From Pseudoxanthomonas sp. PXM03 (GTDB lineage Bacteria; Pseudomonadota; Gammaproteobacteria; Xanthomonadales; Xanthomonadaceae), in NCBI RefSeq assembly GCF_014852005.1, contig NZ_JACVAU010000001.1, forward strand, positions 642,001-706,000: a stretch of 64,000 bases of DNA, in the 5' to 3' direction. Shown here piece after piece: positions 44,763 through 54,287 of this stretch. The translations under genes were made by a program, and so were the position numbers. The notes below the pieces were generated by a model. The model worked only from the letters and a program-made list of their open reading frames with translations. It did not search any database and was not told the origin of the DNA. The first letter of the stretch is position 1. The number at the start of each line of letters is the position of its first letter.

Positions 44763-45790
44763 TCGTTCGTGCGCGCGCGCCCTTGCGCTTGGGCTTGGCC
44801 GGAGGAGGCACCGACGTATCGCCGTTCAGCGACGAGCATGGCGGCTGCGTCATGAATGTGACCATCGACAAGTACGCCTACGCCACGATCGATGCGTCGC
44901 CTTCGGGTCGGGTGGAGTTTCATGCCGTCGACGCCGGGCAGTCAGGACAATGGGATGCTGGGGCCGCCGTCGAAGGTAGCGCGGGAGCCACCCAGCTGAT
45001 GGCAGGCGTCTATAACCGGATCTGTCGCGACTATCTGGGAGACAGATACCCCGGCCTTCGTGTGCGCACGTCCTCGGATGCCCCACCGGGTTCTGGCCTG
45101 GGATCGTCCTCCACGATGGTCGTAGCGCTGGTCACGGCTTTTGCGGAGTATTTCGGCCTGCCGCTCGGCGAGTACGAGGTGGCACACCTGGCTTTCGTCA
45201 TCGAGCGGCAGGATCTGGCTCTGACCGGTGGAAAGCAGGATCAGTACGCAGCTGCGTTCGGCGGATTCAACTTCATGGAGTTCTATGCCGCCGACCGCGT
45301 GATCGTCAATCCGTTGAGGATCAAGGATTGGGTTTGGACGGAGCTTGAAAGCAGTCTGGTGCTTTACTTCACCGGCGTATCTCGCTCATCGGCGGCCATC
45401 ATCGACGAGCAAGCCAAGAACGCACGCGAGGGACGGAGCGATTCTCTTCAGGCGATGTTCCAGTTGAAGGATGAGGCGGTTCAGATGAAAGAGGCCGTAC
45501 TGTTGGGCGATATCAAACGATTCGCCCGCGTCATGCAGGCCGGTTGGGAGGCCAAGAAGCGCATGGCCAACAGCATCTCCAATCCCATGATCGATGAGCT
45601 GGAAGCGCTGGCATTTCGCAACGGCGCGCATGCGGCTAAGGTGTCCGGTGCGGGCGGGGGTGGATTCATGATGTTCGTCTGTGATCCGGTCGAACGGGTC
45701 AATCTCGTTCGCGCTTTGGCGGACGCAGGCGGGCAGGTTCTCGATGCGCATTTCTCAAGTTCAGGAGCATGTTCGTGGAAGGTCAATTGA
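44759..45790 (+). CDS. hddA: D-glycero-alpha-D-manno-heptose-7-phosphate kinase
   Basis: A 343-residue GHMP kinase. [20 protein letters not shown] and the ATP-binding loop [19 protein letters not shown] are typical of HddA. A TTG start with AAGGAG before it overlaps the stop of the previous gene. It phosphorylates heptose 7-phosphate at C1 with alpha configuration, the step that commits to GDP-heptose instead of ADP-heptose. It overlaps gmhA by 22 bases. Confidence 0.9.
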   Translation: MIVRARAPLRLGLAGGGTDVSPFSDEHGGCVMNVTIDKYAYATIDASPSGRVEFHAVDAGQSGQWDAGAAVEGSAGATQLMAGVYNRICRDYLGDRYPGLRVRTSSDAPPGSGLGSSSTMVVALVTAFAEYFGLPLGEYEVAHLAFVIERQDLALTGGKQDQYAAAFGGFNFMEFYAADRVIVNPLRIKDWVWTELESSLVLYFTGVSRSSAAIIDEQAKNAREGRSDSLQAMFQLKDEAVQMKEAVLLGDIKRFARVMQAGWEAKKRMANSISNPMIDELEALAFRNGAHAAKVSGAGGGGFMMFVCDPVERVNLVRALADAGGQVLDAHFSSSGACSWKVN

Positions 45791-46374
45791 ACGGATACAT
45801 CCAAGCGGAGTTCGGCAAGGTCCAGGAGAATTTCCGGCGCATGGCGGAAAGCGCCATCATTGAGCGGCAGATCATCGATGCCGTCGCGCTCTGTGTTGCT
45901 TCCCTCCGTAGTGGCGGGAAAATCCTGTTCGCCGGAAATGGTGGAAGCGCCGCAGATGCGCAGCATTGGGCGGGGGAGCTGGTGAGTCGCTTCTACTATG
46001 ATCGCCCGGGCCTGCCTGCCATCGCCCTGACCACCGATACGAGTGCGTTGACCGCGATCGGCAACGACTATGGTTATGACTACACGTTCGCCCGACAGTT
46101 GGAGGCGCTGGGCCGGGATGGCGATGTGTTCTTCGCAATCTCCACTTCGGGGAACTCACCCAACATCCTGAGGGCGTGCCAGGCCGCGCGGGAGAAGGGG
46201 GTGCGTACCATCGGGTTGACCGGCGAGGGGGGCGGCAAGCTCGCAGGCCTGAGCGACATCTGCTTCCGCATTCCTTCGATGGAAACACCGCGCATCCAGG
46301 AGGGTCATGAGTTCATCGGCCACATCGTTTGCGCCCTGATTGAACAGGAAATGTTCCCGAAAAATGCGCAGTGA
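45769..46374 (+). CDS. gmhA: Sedoheptulose-7-phosphate isomerase
   Basis: A 201-residue SIS-domain isomerase, the first step of heptose synthesis. LFAGNGGSAADAQHWAGELV, ALTTDTSALTAIGNDYGYD, STSGNSPNILRAC and HEFIGHIVCALIEQEMF are GmhA hallmarks. CAGGAGC precedes the ATG. This may be a locus-dedicated copy besides one for core LPS elsewhere in the genome. Confidence 0.93.
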   Translation: MFVEGQLNGYIQAEFGKVQENFRRMAESAIIERQIIDAVALCVASLRSGGKILFAGNGGSAADAQHWAGELVSRFYYDRPGLPAIALTTDTSALTAIGNDYGYDYTFARQLEALGRDGDVFFAISTSGNSPNILRACQAAREKGVRTIGLTGEGGGKLAGLSDICFRIPSMETPRIQEGHEFIGHIVCALIEQEMFPKNAQ

Positions 46375-47059
46375 CGAGGCTATCGTGCTGGCGGGAGGGT
46401 TCGGGACCCGGCTGCGCACACTGGTAAGCGAGGTGCCCAAGCCGATGGCGCCGGTCGCCGGGCGCCCCTTTCTGGAGTGGATCCTGCGCCGCCTCGAGCG
46501 TGAAGGGATGCGTCGCGTCGTTCTAGCGACCGGCTACATGGCGGAGAAGATCGAGCAAGTGTTCGGCGGCAGGTTCGGCGATCTCGAGTTGGTGCACTCG
46601 GTCGAAACGCAACCCTTGGGTACCGGGGGGGCCATTGCACTGGCCGCGGAGCACGTGGGCGACTTCGGTGTCCACGTGATTAACGGTGATACCTATCTGG
46701 ACTACACGCTGACTGAGCTGGAAGCGCTTGCCCGCGAGCATGGGAGCATCGGCATGGCGCTGGCGCGGGTAGACGACGTGTGCCGGTATGGCGCGGTTGG
46801 GCTGGAAGGCGCACATGTGCGCCGCTTCCACGAGAAGGGCGCCATGGGGCCTGGCTGGATCAACGCCGGCTGTTATTACCTGCCGGATGAGACGCTGCGC
46901 GCCCTGCCCGCTGGTAGCTTTTCGTTCGAATCGGACGTCCTGGCGCCGCGCGCCGAGGCGGGCCTGGTGGTCGGGATGACCGACACCGACGGCTTCATCG
47001 ATATCGGCGTCCCTGAGGACTACCTGCGCTCACAGTCGCTGTTCGGGGCGGAGCCATGA
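46364..47059 (+). CDS. hddC: D-glycero-alpha-D-manno-heptose 1-phosphate guanylyltransferase
   Basis: A 231-residue nucleotidyltransferase. The signature is AIVLAGGFGTRLRTLVSEVP with KPMAPVAGRPFLEWILRRLE, then VINGDTYLDYTL and GFIDIGVPEDYLR. It makes the GDP-activated heptose that glycosyltransferases add to the O-antigen. The chosen ATG overlaps the end of gmhA. A small sugar nucleotidyltransferase of other specificity is possible, but the HddA/GmhA/GmhB context fits HddC. Confidence 0.88.
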   Translation: MRSDEAIVLAGGFGTRLRTLVSEVPKPMAPVAGRPFLEWILRRLEREGMRRVVLATGYMAEKIEQVFGGRFGDLELVHSVETQPLGTGGAIALAAEHVGDFGVHVINGDTYLDYTLTELEALAREHGSIGMALARVDDVCRYGAVGLEGAHVRRFHEKGAMGPGWINAGCYYLPDETLRALPAGSFSFESDVLAPRAEAGLVVGMTDTDGFIDIGVPEDYLRSQSLFGAEP

Positions 47060-47661
47060 TCGCCGCCCCGCATCCGGGTGTGTTCGTTGATCCCGAGGAG
47101 CCTGTCTTGTTCGAGCAGAGCCCTGCTTTGTTTCTCGACCGAGACGGAGTCATAAACGTGGATCACGGTTACGTCTCCACACCGAGCGACACCGAGTGGG
47201 TGGACGGCATATTCGACCTGTGTCGCGGCGCTCAGCAATTGGGCTATCGACTGCTTGTGGTAACCAACCAAGCGGGTATCGCACGCGGGTACTACTCCGA
47301 AGCGCAGTTCCTCGACTACACCTCGTGGGTGCATCAGGCCTTTCGCCAGCACGGGATACGGCTTACCGCAACGATATATTGCCCGCACCATCCCGAGGCT
47401 GGCCTGGGTCCTCTCAGGGTCGAGTGTCCCTGCCGAAAGCCGGCGCCGGGCATGTTGATTGAAGCGCAGCGGAGATTCGCGTCAGACTTGGCGGCATCGG
47501 CATTGGTGGGGGATAAAGGAAGCGATATCGCGGCTGGTCGAGCGGCAGGACTTCGACACCTGTATAAGGTCGTCAGCGCCGCGGAGCCCTCGTTGGCTCC
47601 AGTACTACCGGTGTGGCGACTGAGTGATGTATTGGGCGATCTCAAGAGTCATTGTCCTTAG
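47056..47661 (+). CDS. gmhB: D-glycero-D-manno-heptose-1,7-bisphosphate phosphatase
   Basis: A 201-residue HAD phosphatase. FLDRDGVINVDHGYV carries the DxD nucleophile pair, TNQAGIARGYYSE motif II, and CPHHPEAGLGPLRVECPCRK the zinc loop specific to GmhB. It has a 25-residue N-terminal extension. It completes the four-gene GDP-heptose pathway and overlaps hddC by four bases. Confidence 0.92.
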   Translation: MIAAPHPGVFVDPEEPVLFEQSPALFLDRDGVINVDHGYVSTPSDTEWVDGIFDLCRGAQQLGYRLLVVTNQAGIARGYYSEAQFLDYTSWVHQAFRQHGIRLTATIYCPHHPEAGLGPLRVECPCRKPAPGMLIEAQRRFASDLAASALVGDKGSDIAAGRAAGLRHLYKVVSAAEPSLAPVLPVWRLSDVLGDLKSHCP

Positions 47662-47685
47662 AACGATCGTTAGGAGAAGCACCAT

Positions 47686-48555
47686 ATGTTCCCAATGGCA
47701 ACTCGTCGAGCCTGTCCGCTATGCCAGGATGAGGCGAGTGACTTCACCATCGTGGATCACGTCCCCTATTTCGAGTGCAGGGTCTGCGACTTCATCTTCG
47801 CCGACCCCTCTCTGCTCGAAAGGGTCGACCGCGGCGAGCCGTTGCGCCGTTACGATGAAGAGTATTGGCAGAACGAACTCGCCTCCGCGCGCGATCGCTC
47901 CTACGGGTCATCCCTGGCGCGCTGCGCCGAGGCGATCCTGTACTGTCGGGTGCCAATACAGCGATTCATCGACGTTGGCACTGGTCCGGGGATTCTGCTG
48001 GAGGCACTGTCGCTGTACTTGCCAGATCATGCCGACAAGCTATTCGGCGTAGAGAAATTCCCGCCTCGGGAAGAGGAACGGTCAAAGCACCCGAACTACC
48101 ACTGTGCGGACCTGAAGGATCTCGGGCTCACGTTCGAGTGCGGTGTCTGCATCGAGGTGCTGGAGCACCTTACGCCGCAGATGGCCCGCGGTCTCGCTGC
48201 CGCGATGCGGGTAGCGTCTGTTCCAGGTTCGCTGTTCATGTTCAACACCGGGCTGACCGACTACGTGCGATGCGAAGATCCGGGTTACCTGGATCCTTAC
48301 GGGCGTGGCCATATCACTTGTTGGTCGGTGAAGGCTGCCCAGCGAATTTTCGCTGCCGAGGGCTTCGTAGTGCACCCGGTGCCCGGCAAGTCGTGGGCGT
48401 TTGTCATCGAGCGGCCGCTTGGCGAGGTGGGTCAGGAGATTGCGATCGGCGACAGGATCTGGTCGGCTCCGTCGGCGAACCTCGCCCTGCTCGCCGACAG
48501 TCGCATGGGGACGGTCATGCAGATCCTCGGACGAGAGAGTGCGCGCGCTTACTGA
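47686..48555 (+). CDS. SAM-dependent methyltransferase with N-terminal zinc motif
   Basis: A 289-residue enzyme. An N-terminal zinc-binding pair (ACPLCQDE and ECRVCDFIFAD) precedes a class I methyltransferase fold (FIDVGTGPGILLEALSLYLP, FECGVCIEVLEHLTPQMARG). This layout is frequent in polysaccharide clusters, where such enzymes methylate sugars. The target cannot be read from sequence. It stands 24 bases after gmhB and 44 bases before a second methyltransferase gene. Confidence 0.8.
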   Translation: MFPMATRRACPLCQDEASDFTIVDHVPYFECRVCDFIFADPSLLERVDRGEPLRRYDEEYWQNELASARDRSYGSSLARCAEAILYCRVPIQRFIDVGTGPGILLEALSLYLPDHADKLFGVEKFPPREEERSKHPNYHCADLKDLGLTFECGVCIEVLEHLTPQMARGLAAAMRVASVPGSLFMFNTGLTDYVRCEDPGYLDPYGRGHITCWSVKAAQRIFAAEGFVVHPVPGKSWAFVIERPLGEVGQEIAIGDRIWSAPSANLALLADSRMGTVMQILGRESARAY

Positions 48556-48599
48556 AAGACCATCGAGTTTTCATTGACCATGTCATAAAGGGGGCGTGC

Positions 48600-49499
48600 A
48601 TGTCGGCTTTTCCGGATCTGATGATTTCGCAAGTCGCTGGTGGAGTGCGCGTCCCGGTCTTTACGTCCCAGGCAGACTGGGAGCGCCGATTGGAATGCGA
48701 ACGATCCGTATACGATGCCCGCTGGAGGATGGAGCAGGAGTTCAGGGCGCTGGTACGTACCCAATGCTGGGTTGGTTGGTGCGGACTCTGCGGCGAAGCG
48801 TCGGAATTCTCGGTGGCCCGGCAAGACGAGCCGGCTTCGATCAGCCTGAGGGAAGACCTGGTGTGCGCCCGTTGCGGCATCAACGCACGCGCGCGCGGGG
48901 CCTTGGAGCTGATAAGAAACCGGATGGACCTGCAGACCTCCAGCGTGTATCTCACCGAGCAGGCATCGCGACCGTTCGTTTGGCTGCAGCGCAACGCGCG
49001 CTCCGCGATCGGAAGTGAGTACGTAAGGGATCAAGATTCCGAGCGGAAGTTGCAGCAGTACTTTCGCGACCTTGGCGGCGAGGGTGATATCCGGGTGGAA
49101 GACGTGACCGGACTGACCTTCGGGAATGAATCGCTGGACTGTGTTGCGAGCTTTGATGTACTTGAACATGTGCCGGATTATCGTGCAGCTCTGGCGGAGT
49201 TTGCTCGGGTGCTGCGTCCAGGGGGCATGCTGGTTGTTACCGTGCCTTTCGTATTCTCCTATGCCACCACGCTCGTCCGCGCTCGCGTGGACGGTTCTGG
49301 TGAGATACATCATTTTGTGACGCCCGAGTATCACGGCGATCCGGTGGATGGGGCTGGCATCCTTTGCTTCTACCATTTCGGCTGGGATTTGCTGGAAGTC
49401 GTGAGAGAATGCGGCTTCTTCCATGCCGGCATGACGCTTCCTTGGCATCCGGGCATGGGCATGATGGATCACCTTTGGACGCTCGTAGCGTTCAAGTAA
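48600..49499 (+). CDS. SAM-dependent methyltransferase with cysteine-rich N-terminal domain
   Basis: A 299-residue protein. Cysteine pairs CGLCGEAS and CARCGINARARG in the first 100 residues suggest a zinc ribbon. The second half contains a class I methyltransferase domain (DVTGLTFGNESLDCVASFDV, LEHVPDYRAALAEFARVLRP GG region) and ends WTLVAFK. The SAM-binding glycine loop itself is weak (IGSEYVRDQ), which is common in this group. AAAGGGGG precedes the ATG. It likely modifies the O-polysaccharide. Confidence 0.78.
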   Translation: MSAFPDLMISQVAGGVRVPVFTSQADWERRLECERSVYDARWRMEQEFRALVRTQCWVGWCGLCGEASEFSVARQDEPASISLREDLVCARCGINARARGALELIRNRMDLQTSSVYLTEQASRPFVWLQRNARSAIGSEYVRDQDSERKLQQYFRDLGGEGDIRVEDVTGLTFGNESLDCVASFDVLEHVPDYRAALAEFARVLRPGGMLVVTVPFVFSYATTLVRARVDGSGEIHHFVTPEYHGDPVDGAGILCFYHFGWDLLEVVRECGFFHAGMTLPWHPGMGMMDHLWTLVAFK

Positions 49500-49514
49500 T
49501 CGACGCACTTCCAC

Positions 49515-51968
49515 ATGAAGACATTGATTGTCGGTCGTTTCGCATTGGCAATTGTTTGTGCGGCGGTTTGTGTTTGGCTGCCCATCCGTTCGCTCCTGGT
49601 GGATGGTCCCTTCATGTGGCACGTCACGCAGCCGGCCGCTTGGCAGGGCGGGGCCGAAGTCGTTGTGCTCTCGCTCCTATTCACTCTTGCCCTGGGTTTG
49701 CGCCGCGCGCCGCTAGGTTGGTTGTTGGCCGCCCTGGCGGCCGAGTTCTACGCGCGCAGGCATGGCATAGACTTGGCTATTCTGGCCGTCTACTTGTACC
49801 TGGAAGGGATATTTGCCCTGGGTCGGCTAGCGCAAGCCGCACTGGAGCGGATGTTCCCTCAGTCGACGGCATCCGATGATCCGGTGGTTGCAGGCATGCT
49901 GGGCGTGGTCTGCTGGGCGCTGATCCTGTGGGCGGCCGCTGCGATAGGCATGTCCTCGCTGCCGGGTATCCGCTTGCTTACGGTCGCGATACTGGGGGTG
50001 GCGCTGGCCGTCTATCGCGGCAAACGCTTGGCGACCATTGCCGCGACGGCGCTGCAACCGCGAAACTGGTTGGATCGGGCGGCCGTCGGCCTGCTGGCGG
50101 CGTTCTGCCTCGCAATGTTCGCGAAAGCGTCCGTGGCGATCGACTACGATTCCATGTGGTACGGCTTGCAGGCCGATGAGGTACTTGTTGGCGGCGGCAG
50201 TCTTTTCCAGTCCCAAGGGCTGGTCGCCGTAGTCCATCACTATCCCAAGCTTTATGAGTCGCTTGGGCTGCCCTTCTCTGGCCTGGGCAGTACTTCGCTG
50301 GTGTTCGGGTTGGGAGTTGCGAGCTGGGGTTTACTCGTCCTTACGGTCGTGGAGGTGCTGCGAAGCCTTGGCGTCGGCCGCACGCTACGGCTGTGGGGCG
50401 GCGTCTTGCTCGCGACCTTGCCCGCCCTGGCCAACATCGCCATCACCGCGAAGGGCGACGCGTTTTCGGCATGGATGCTGATGGTCTGCATCCTTTCGAT
50501 CCTTCGCTACAGAAACGGGCACGGTGGCCTCTGGTTTTGGGTCGGGGTCACCAGCATCGCGTTAGGCGTCTTATCGCGGTTGGCCAACCTGCCTTACGCT
50601 GCGCTGCTGGCATTGATGCTGACCTGGAGCGTCATTCAACGTCAGGGTGTGGGACTTATGCACGTTCCGGGAGTCGTCCTGGCTGCGGGAATGGTTGCGC
50701 TCACCTCAGCCGTGTTCGCACGCAATGTGCTGATTTCCGGGTTGATGCTCATCGCGCCGGATCCAGTGGTCAAGCTGCAGTTGATGGCTGGCATGCAGTT
50801 GCACGAACCCGCCGGTCTGCTGCCGCCCAGCGAGGGGGGGCGCCTCCCGCTACTGGACGGATTGTGGGGCATCCTGTTCCAGCCTGCGCAGTACCCACAT
50901 TTGTTGATCACCTGGACAGCCAACTTCTGGTTGTTCGTACCCATCGCTGTCCTGTTACTGGGAGGACGCCAGCCGTTCCTGCGCGGCCGTAGTGGCGCGA
51001 TGCTCATGTTGCTTTCACTCGGGCTGAGCTTTTTCGCGATGATGTTCGGCTACAAATTCCTGGTGCCAGCAGGAGACGGTAACTACTTCATTGTTCCTCT
51101 GATGGCGCTAGGACTCTGGGGGCTCGCTGTCGCGGAGGGAATGACGGACGGGGCGCGTCGCTGCTTGCTGGTGTTGCTGCTTGCATGGCTTGCCGTCGCG
51201 GGTGCGGCGATTTCATTCGTCACGGGTTCTTGGGGGCCTGGTACACGCCCTTTCGATCTGGATATAAAGCGGCTGCCATTCGAGCTGGCGCAGAGGCGCG
51301 AGGCGAATGTGGCTGCAGCGCGATTGCGAGGCGTGGACCGATTCTTCACGGGAATGTCGCCAGGCACCCGCGTGGTCGGTGTGGAGCCGGCAGGGGTCGA
51401 TACCAGCATGCCCGTAGGCTGGTGGTTGCCGGTGCAGTACGAGCCCATCGAAGGATTCGGATGGCAGAATCCTTCGATTCTGGCCTCATCTCAAAGCTTT
51501 GGTGCCTATCTCGACCAAGCCGGCATCCAGTACCTGCTCATGCCGAAGAACGTCGCTCCGGGATACGCGCCTGACTTGGTGCGAGTCGCCATGGAGCAAC
51601 GCTCCGCCGATGGAAGTGCATCTATCGCGTATGAAGACGATCGTTACGTGGTCTGGAAGCTGGCGCCGACTCAAGGCACGATGACATCGCTCGACGGCGG
51701 GGGCACGGTTCGGTTGATATTGGATGCAAAGACGTTCTGTGCGCAGCGTGCAAACGGCGTGGCCACCGTCACCTGGAGCGGCAGCCCAGGGCCTCTGGCG
51801 ATCGAAGTGAAAGGGCCAGGAGAGTCCGCAAAACTGTGGGCGGAAGCTGGCGGCTCAGGATCGATGACGACAGGTGCCTGGATGCCTGCCGGAGGCGAAT
51901 TCATCTTCCGCCGCGGCCGGGGGGGCGCGATCCTCGCGAGATTACGCACGGAACCGTCCTGCGATTGA
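49515..51968 (+). CDS. Large polytopic membrane protein, GT-C glycosyltransferase-like
   Basis: An 817-residue protein with roughly twelve or more hydrophobic helices in the first 560 residues (LSLLFTLALGLRRAPLGWLL, VVCWALILWAAAAIGMSSL) and a soluble beta-rich C-terminal part. An acidic pair in the loop AIDYDSMWYGLQADEVLVGG after an early helix resembles the catalytic D/E loop of GT-C enzymes that use polyprenyl-phosphate sugars. The family is not certain. Its place after the methyltransferases suggests decoration of the O-antigen on the periplasmic side. Confidence 0.72.
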   Translation: MKTLIVGRFALAIVCAAVCVWLPIRSLLVDGPFMWHVTQPAAWQGGAEVVVLSLLFTLALGLRRAPLGWLLAALAAEFYARRHGIDLAILAVYLYLEGIFALGRLAQAALERMFPQSTASDDPVVAGMLGVVCWALILWAAAAIGMSSLPGIRLLTVAILGVALAVYRGKRLATIAATALQPRNWLDRAAVGLLAAFCLAMFAKASVAIDYDSMWYGLQADEVLVGGGSLFQSQGLVAVVHHYPKLYESLGLPFSGLGSTSLVFGLGVASWGLLVLTVVEVLRSLGVGRTLRLWGGVLLATLPALANIAITAKGDAFSAWMLMVCILSILRYRNGHGGLWFWVGVTSIALGVLSRLANLPYAALLALMLTWSVIQRQGVGLMHVPGVVLAAGMVALTSAVFARNVLISGLMLIAPDPVVKLQLMAGMQLHEPAGLLPPSEGGRLPLLDGLWGILFQPAQYPHLLITWTANFWLFVPIAVLLLGGRQPFLRGRSGAMLMLLSLGLSFFAMMFGYKFLVPAGDGNYFIVPLMALGLWGLAVAEGMTDGARRCLLVLLLAWLAVAGAAISFVTGSWGPGTRPFDLDIKRLPFELAQRREANVAAARLRGVDRFFTGMSPGTRVVGVEPAGVDTSMPVGWWLPVQYEPIEGFGWQNPSILASSQSFGAYLDQAGIQYLLMPKNVAPGYAPDLVRVAMEQRSADGSASIAYEDDRYVVWKLAPTQGTMTSLDGGGTVRLILDAKTFCAQRANGVATVTWSGSPGPLAIEVKGPGESAKLWAEAGGSGSMTTGAWMPAGGEFIFRRGRGGAILARLRTEPSCD

Positions 51969-51986
51969 CCTGGACAGGCCGAGATC

Positions 51987-52406
51987 CTAACTTCGTGCGC
52001 GTCGAAAGACCCAAACGTTCATGGCCGTGAAAACCATGGCGGGCACCACCACCATGTTCGCCAGGATTCCCCACCTGTAGTCGGCACCAGCGACGTCGGC
52101 GATCAGGTACATGATCAGGAAAGACCCGCCGATGTTGAGGCCATGCACCAGAAGATACTTCGGCAGTTCGTGACGCAGCGACTGGCCGGACCGGAAGGTG
52201 AAAGTCCGCTGCAACAGGAAGTTGAGTGGAATAGCCAGCAGGTAGCCGATTACGGTCGCCATCGCAGGTGCCATCTGCCACCGGCTAACCGCCAAGTGCG
52301 TGAGGAGCGCATGCGCAAGCGTGCTGACGCCACCGACGAGTACGAAACGAATCGCCCTCCCCATCAGCCCGTCGTCGGCCAGCAGTCTAGCTAACGACCT
52401 GATCAT
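51987..52406 (-). CDS. GtrA-family membrane protein
   Basis: A 139-residue protein with four transmembrane helices (FVLVGGVSTLAHALLTHLAV, ATVIGYLLAIPLNFLLQRTF, NIGGSFLIMYLIADV, ILANMVVVPAMVFTAMNVWV). It matches the GtrA family, which flips undecaprenyl-phosphate-linked sugars for O-antigen side-chain modification. It overlaps the GT2 gene by 20 bases and is transcribed opposite to the main locus. Confidence 0.88.
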   Translation of the reverse strand: MIRSLARLLADDGLMGRAIRFVLVGGVSTLAHALLTHLAVSRWQMAPAMATVIGYLLAIPLNFLLQRTFTFRSGQSLRHELPKYLLVHGLNIGGSFLIMYLIADVAGADYRWGILANMVVVPAMVFTAMNVWVFRRARS

Positions 52407-53364
52407 CCGACACGCGTGCGTCCACGTTCACGGAACGGCGGATGAGGTATTGCGGTCGCCGGTTGAGACTGAGCAGCACGCGCCCTGTGTACTCTCCGAT
52501 CACGCCGAGGCCCAGCAGCTGCAGCCCCCCCATCATCAGGACCGCAACAATCAGCGACGCCCAGCCCACAGCCAAGTCTGGAGTCGAAAGCTTCTTGACT
52601 ATGACCACGATCGCAAGCAGGAATCCGATGAAAGACGCACAAATTCCAGCGATCGAAACGAATCTCAGAGGAACGACGGAGAAGCTCGTCGCCATCTGCA
52701 TCCAAAGCGAAACGGACTTCTTCAGGCTGTATCCCGACTGCCCATCGCTGCGCGAATGGTGGCGTGCCGAAATGGTTGCGATACTGGAAGTGCTCTGCAA
52801 GAGAAGCCCATCCACATAGACGAATGGTCCTTCGTAGCGCAGGACTTCGTCGCGAACTTCGTCGAGCATGCCACGGAAGGGCGACAGATACAGTCCCTTG
52901 GGTTTCTTCAATAGGCGCCTGGCGACGAAATCGTTGAACCAACTGCCCGCGCGCTTCCAAAGCACGTGCTGGCGCCGCTCGAATTGCACGTAGCACAGAT
53001 CGAAACCTTCCCGAAGCTTGTCGACGATGCGGGAAACATCCGCCGGATCATGTTGCAGGTCGTCGTCCATGGTGACGATGTGCCGTCCGCGCGCGACGCC
53101 CAGTCCGGCCATGATCGCGTTGTGCTGTCCGGCGTTCTTGCGCAGATCGATGCCGACGAGCCATGGCCGTTCCTTGGCCAATCCTTCTATGACGTGCCAG
53201 CTGTTGTCGGGGCCGCAGTCGTGCACGAGCACCGCTTCGTAGCAGCTGTGACCGAACGCAGGTTCCAGGACCTCCTGGAGGCGCGCCACCAGTTGGGGCA
53301 GTATGCTCGCGCTGCCGTAGACCGGAATGACCACTGAAACGTCAATCTGCTTACTCTTGTCCAT
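52387..53364 (-). CDS. Polyprenyl-phosphate glycosyltransferase (GT2, GtrB/ArnC-like)
   Basis: A 325-residue family 2 glycosyltransferase. VSVVIPVYGSASILPQLVAR opens the GT-A fold, DLRKNAGQHNAIMAGL and IVTMDDDLQHDPADV contain the metal/nucleotide site. Two C-terminal transmembrane helices (RFVSIAGICASFIGFLLAIV; WASLIVAVLMMGGLQLLGLG) anchor it. This is the standard form of enzymes that charge bactoprenol phosphate with one sugar. It works with the adjacent GtrA protein. Confidence 0.9.
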   Translation of the reverse strand: MDKSKQIDVSVVIPVYGSASILPQLVARLQEVLEPAFGHSCYEAVLVHDCGPDNSWHVIEGLAKERPWLVGIDLRKNAGQHNAIMAGLGVARGRHIVTMDDDLQHDPADVSRIVDKLREGFDLCYVQFERRQHVLWKRAGSWFNDFVARRLLKKPKGLYLSPFRGMLDEVRDEVLRYEGPFVYVDGLLLQSTSSIATISARHHSRSDGQSGYSLKKSVSLWMQMATSFSVVPLRFVSIAGICASFIGFLLAIVVIVKKLSTPDLAVGWASLIVAVLMMGGLQLLGLGVIGEYTGRVLLSLNRRPQYLIRRSVNVDARVSDDQVVS

Positions 53365-54040
53365 AGTACTTCCTGATCACCCGCTCGGCGTAGTTTGAGC
53401 CCAAGTCGATGCCGAGCTCGCGTCCCACCCTGTTCGCGTAGGCCGATTCGATGGGGAAAGGAGTGCCCTGGTCTTTCAGGTCGAAATTCGCCTTCCGGCC
53501 GAGCGCTTCCTCAAATATCGCTACGATCGCGGGCATGGGGACGGACCTCTCCGCGGCGATGTTGACTACCGCCGGGATCTGCTCCTCGCATTCGATCATC
53601 GCGGACGCTATCGCTACGACATCGTCAATGTCGATGAGGTTGCGCTCGGCCCGCGACCAGACTTGAAAGGATTCGCCCGATAGGATCCTGTCACGCAGAA
53701 AGTTGGTAAGCGTGTTGGGATTGTCGGTGCGTCCTACGACTTGGGGCAGGCGAAGTACCAGGCCGCCGCGGGTCGATTGCACTATCGACTCCATCGCACG
53801 CTTGTGATTCATGTACGGCGTGTCGTTGCCGACGCGATCGGCCACCCCGCAGCTCCCGAAGTAGACGCTGCGGCGATAGCCCTTGGCGAGTTCGGCCTCA
53901 AGCGCTCTCCGCTCGCGTCCGAACTCGCTCGGATCGGACTCCGCAGAGTTGGACACGCCGGAGGCGAAGATCAGCAAGTGATCCTTGTTGGCATAGCGCT
54001 CCGCGAAACTGCGCGCCAGCAGTCCCCTTCCTACGATCAT
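53351..54040 (-). CDS. NAD-dependent epimerase/dehydratase-like protein
   Basis: A 229-residue short SDR-type protein. The N-terminal MIVGRGLLARSFAERYA supplies the dinucleotide loop in a compressed form, and YMNHKRAMESIVQ gives the YxxxK pair. SGESFQVWSRAERNLIDIDD and VVNIAAERSVPMPAIVAIFE are typical of sugar epimerases, though the protein is about 80 residues shorter than most. It overlaps the GT2 gene by 14 bases, so it may supply or modify the sugar used by the GtrB-like enzyme. Confidence 0.78.
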   Translation of the reverse strand: MIVGRGLLARSFAERYANKDHLLIFASGVSNSAESDPSEFGRERRALEAELAKGYRRSVYFGSCGVADRVGNDTPYMNHKRAMESIVQSTRGGLVLRLPQVVGRTDNPNTLTNFLRDRILSGESFQVWSRAERNLIDIDDVVAIASAMIECEEQIPAVVNIAAERSVPMPAIVAIFEEALGRKANFDLKDQGTPFPIESAYANRVGRELGIDLGSNYAERVIRKYYGQE

Positions 54041-54287
54041 GGCGACAGCGGCACGGTTGCGGACATCAAACTATGAACTCCATCGGAGGTGTGCGTGCAT
54101 CCCATGGCGGCTGCACAACGCCTTGCGCTCCCGATTGGGCTGAGGGTGCGCCCGCCGGTGCAGCGACCATGTGGCATCAACGCGCCCGTCAAGGTGCGTC
54201 GATGGCTTCTGCAGCCAAGGTACCAAACTCTGTTGGGCGGAAAGAGCCGACGATGCGACCGTTGACGGTGCGCTCGCGGCTCAGCCG

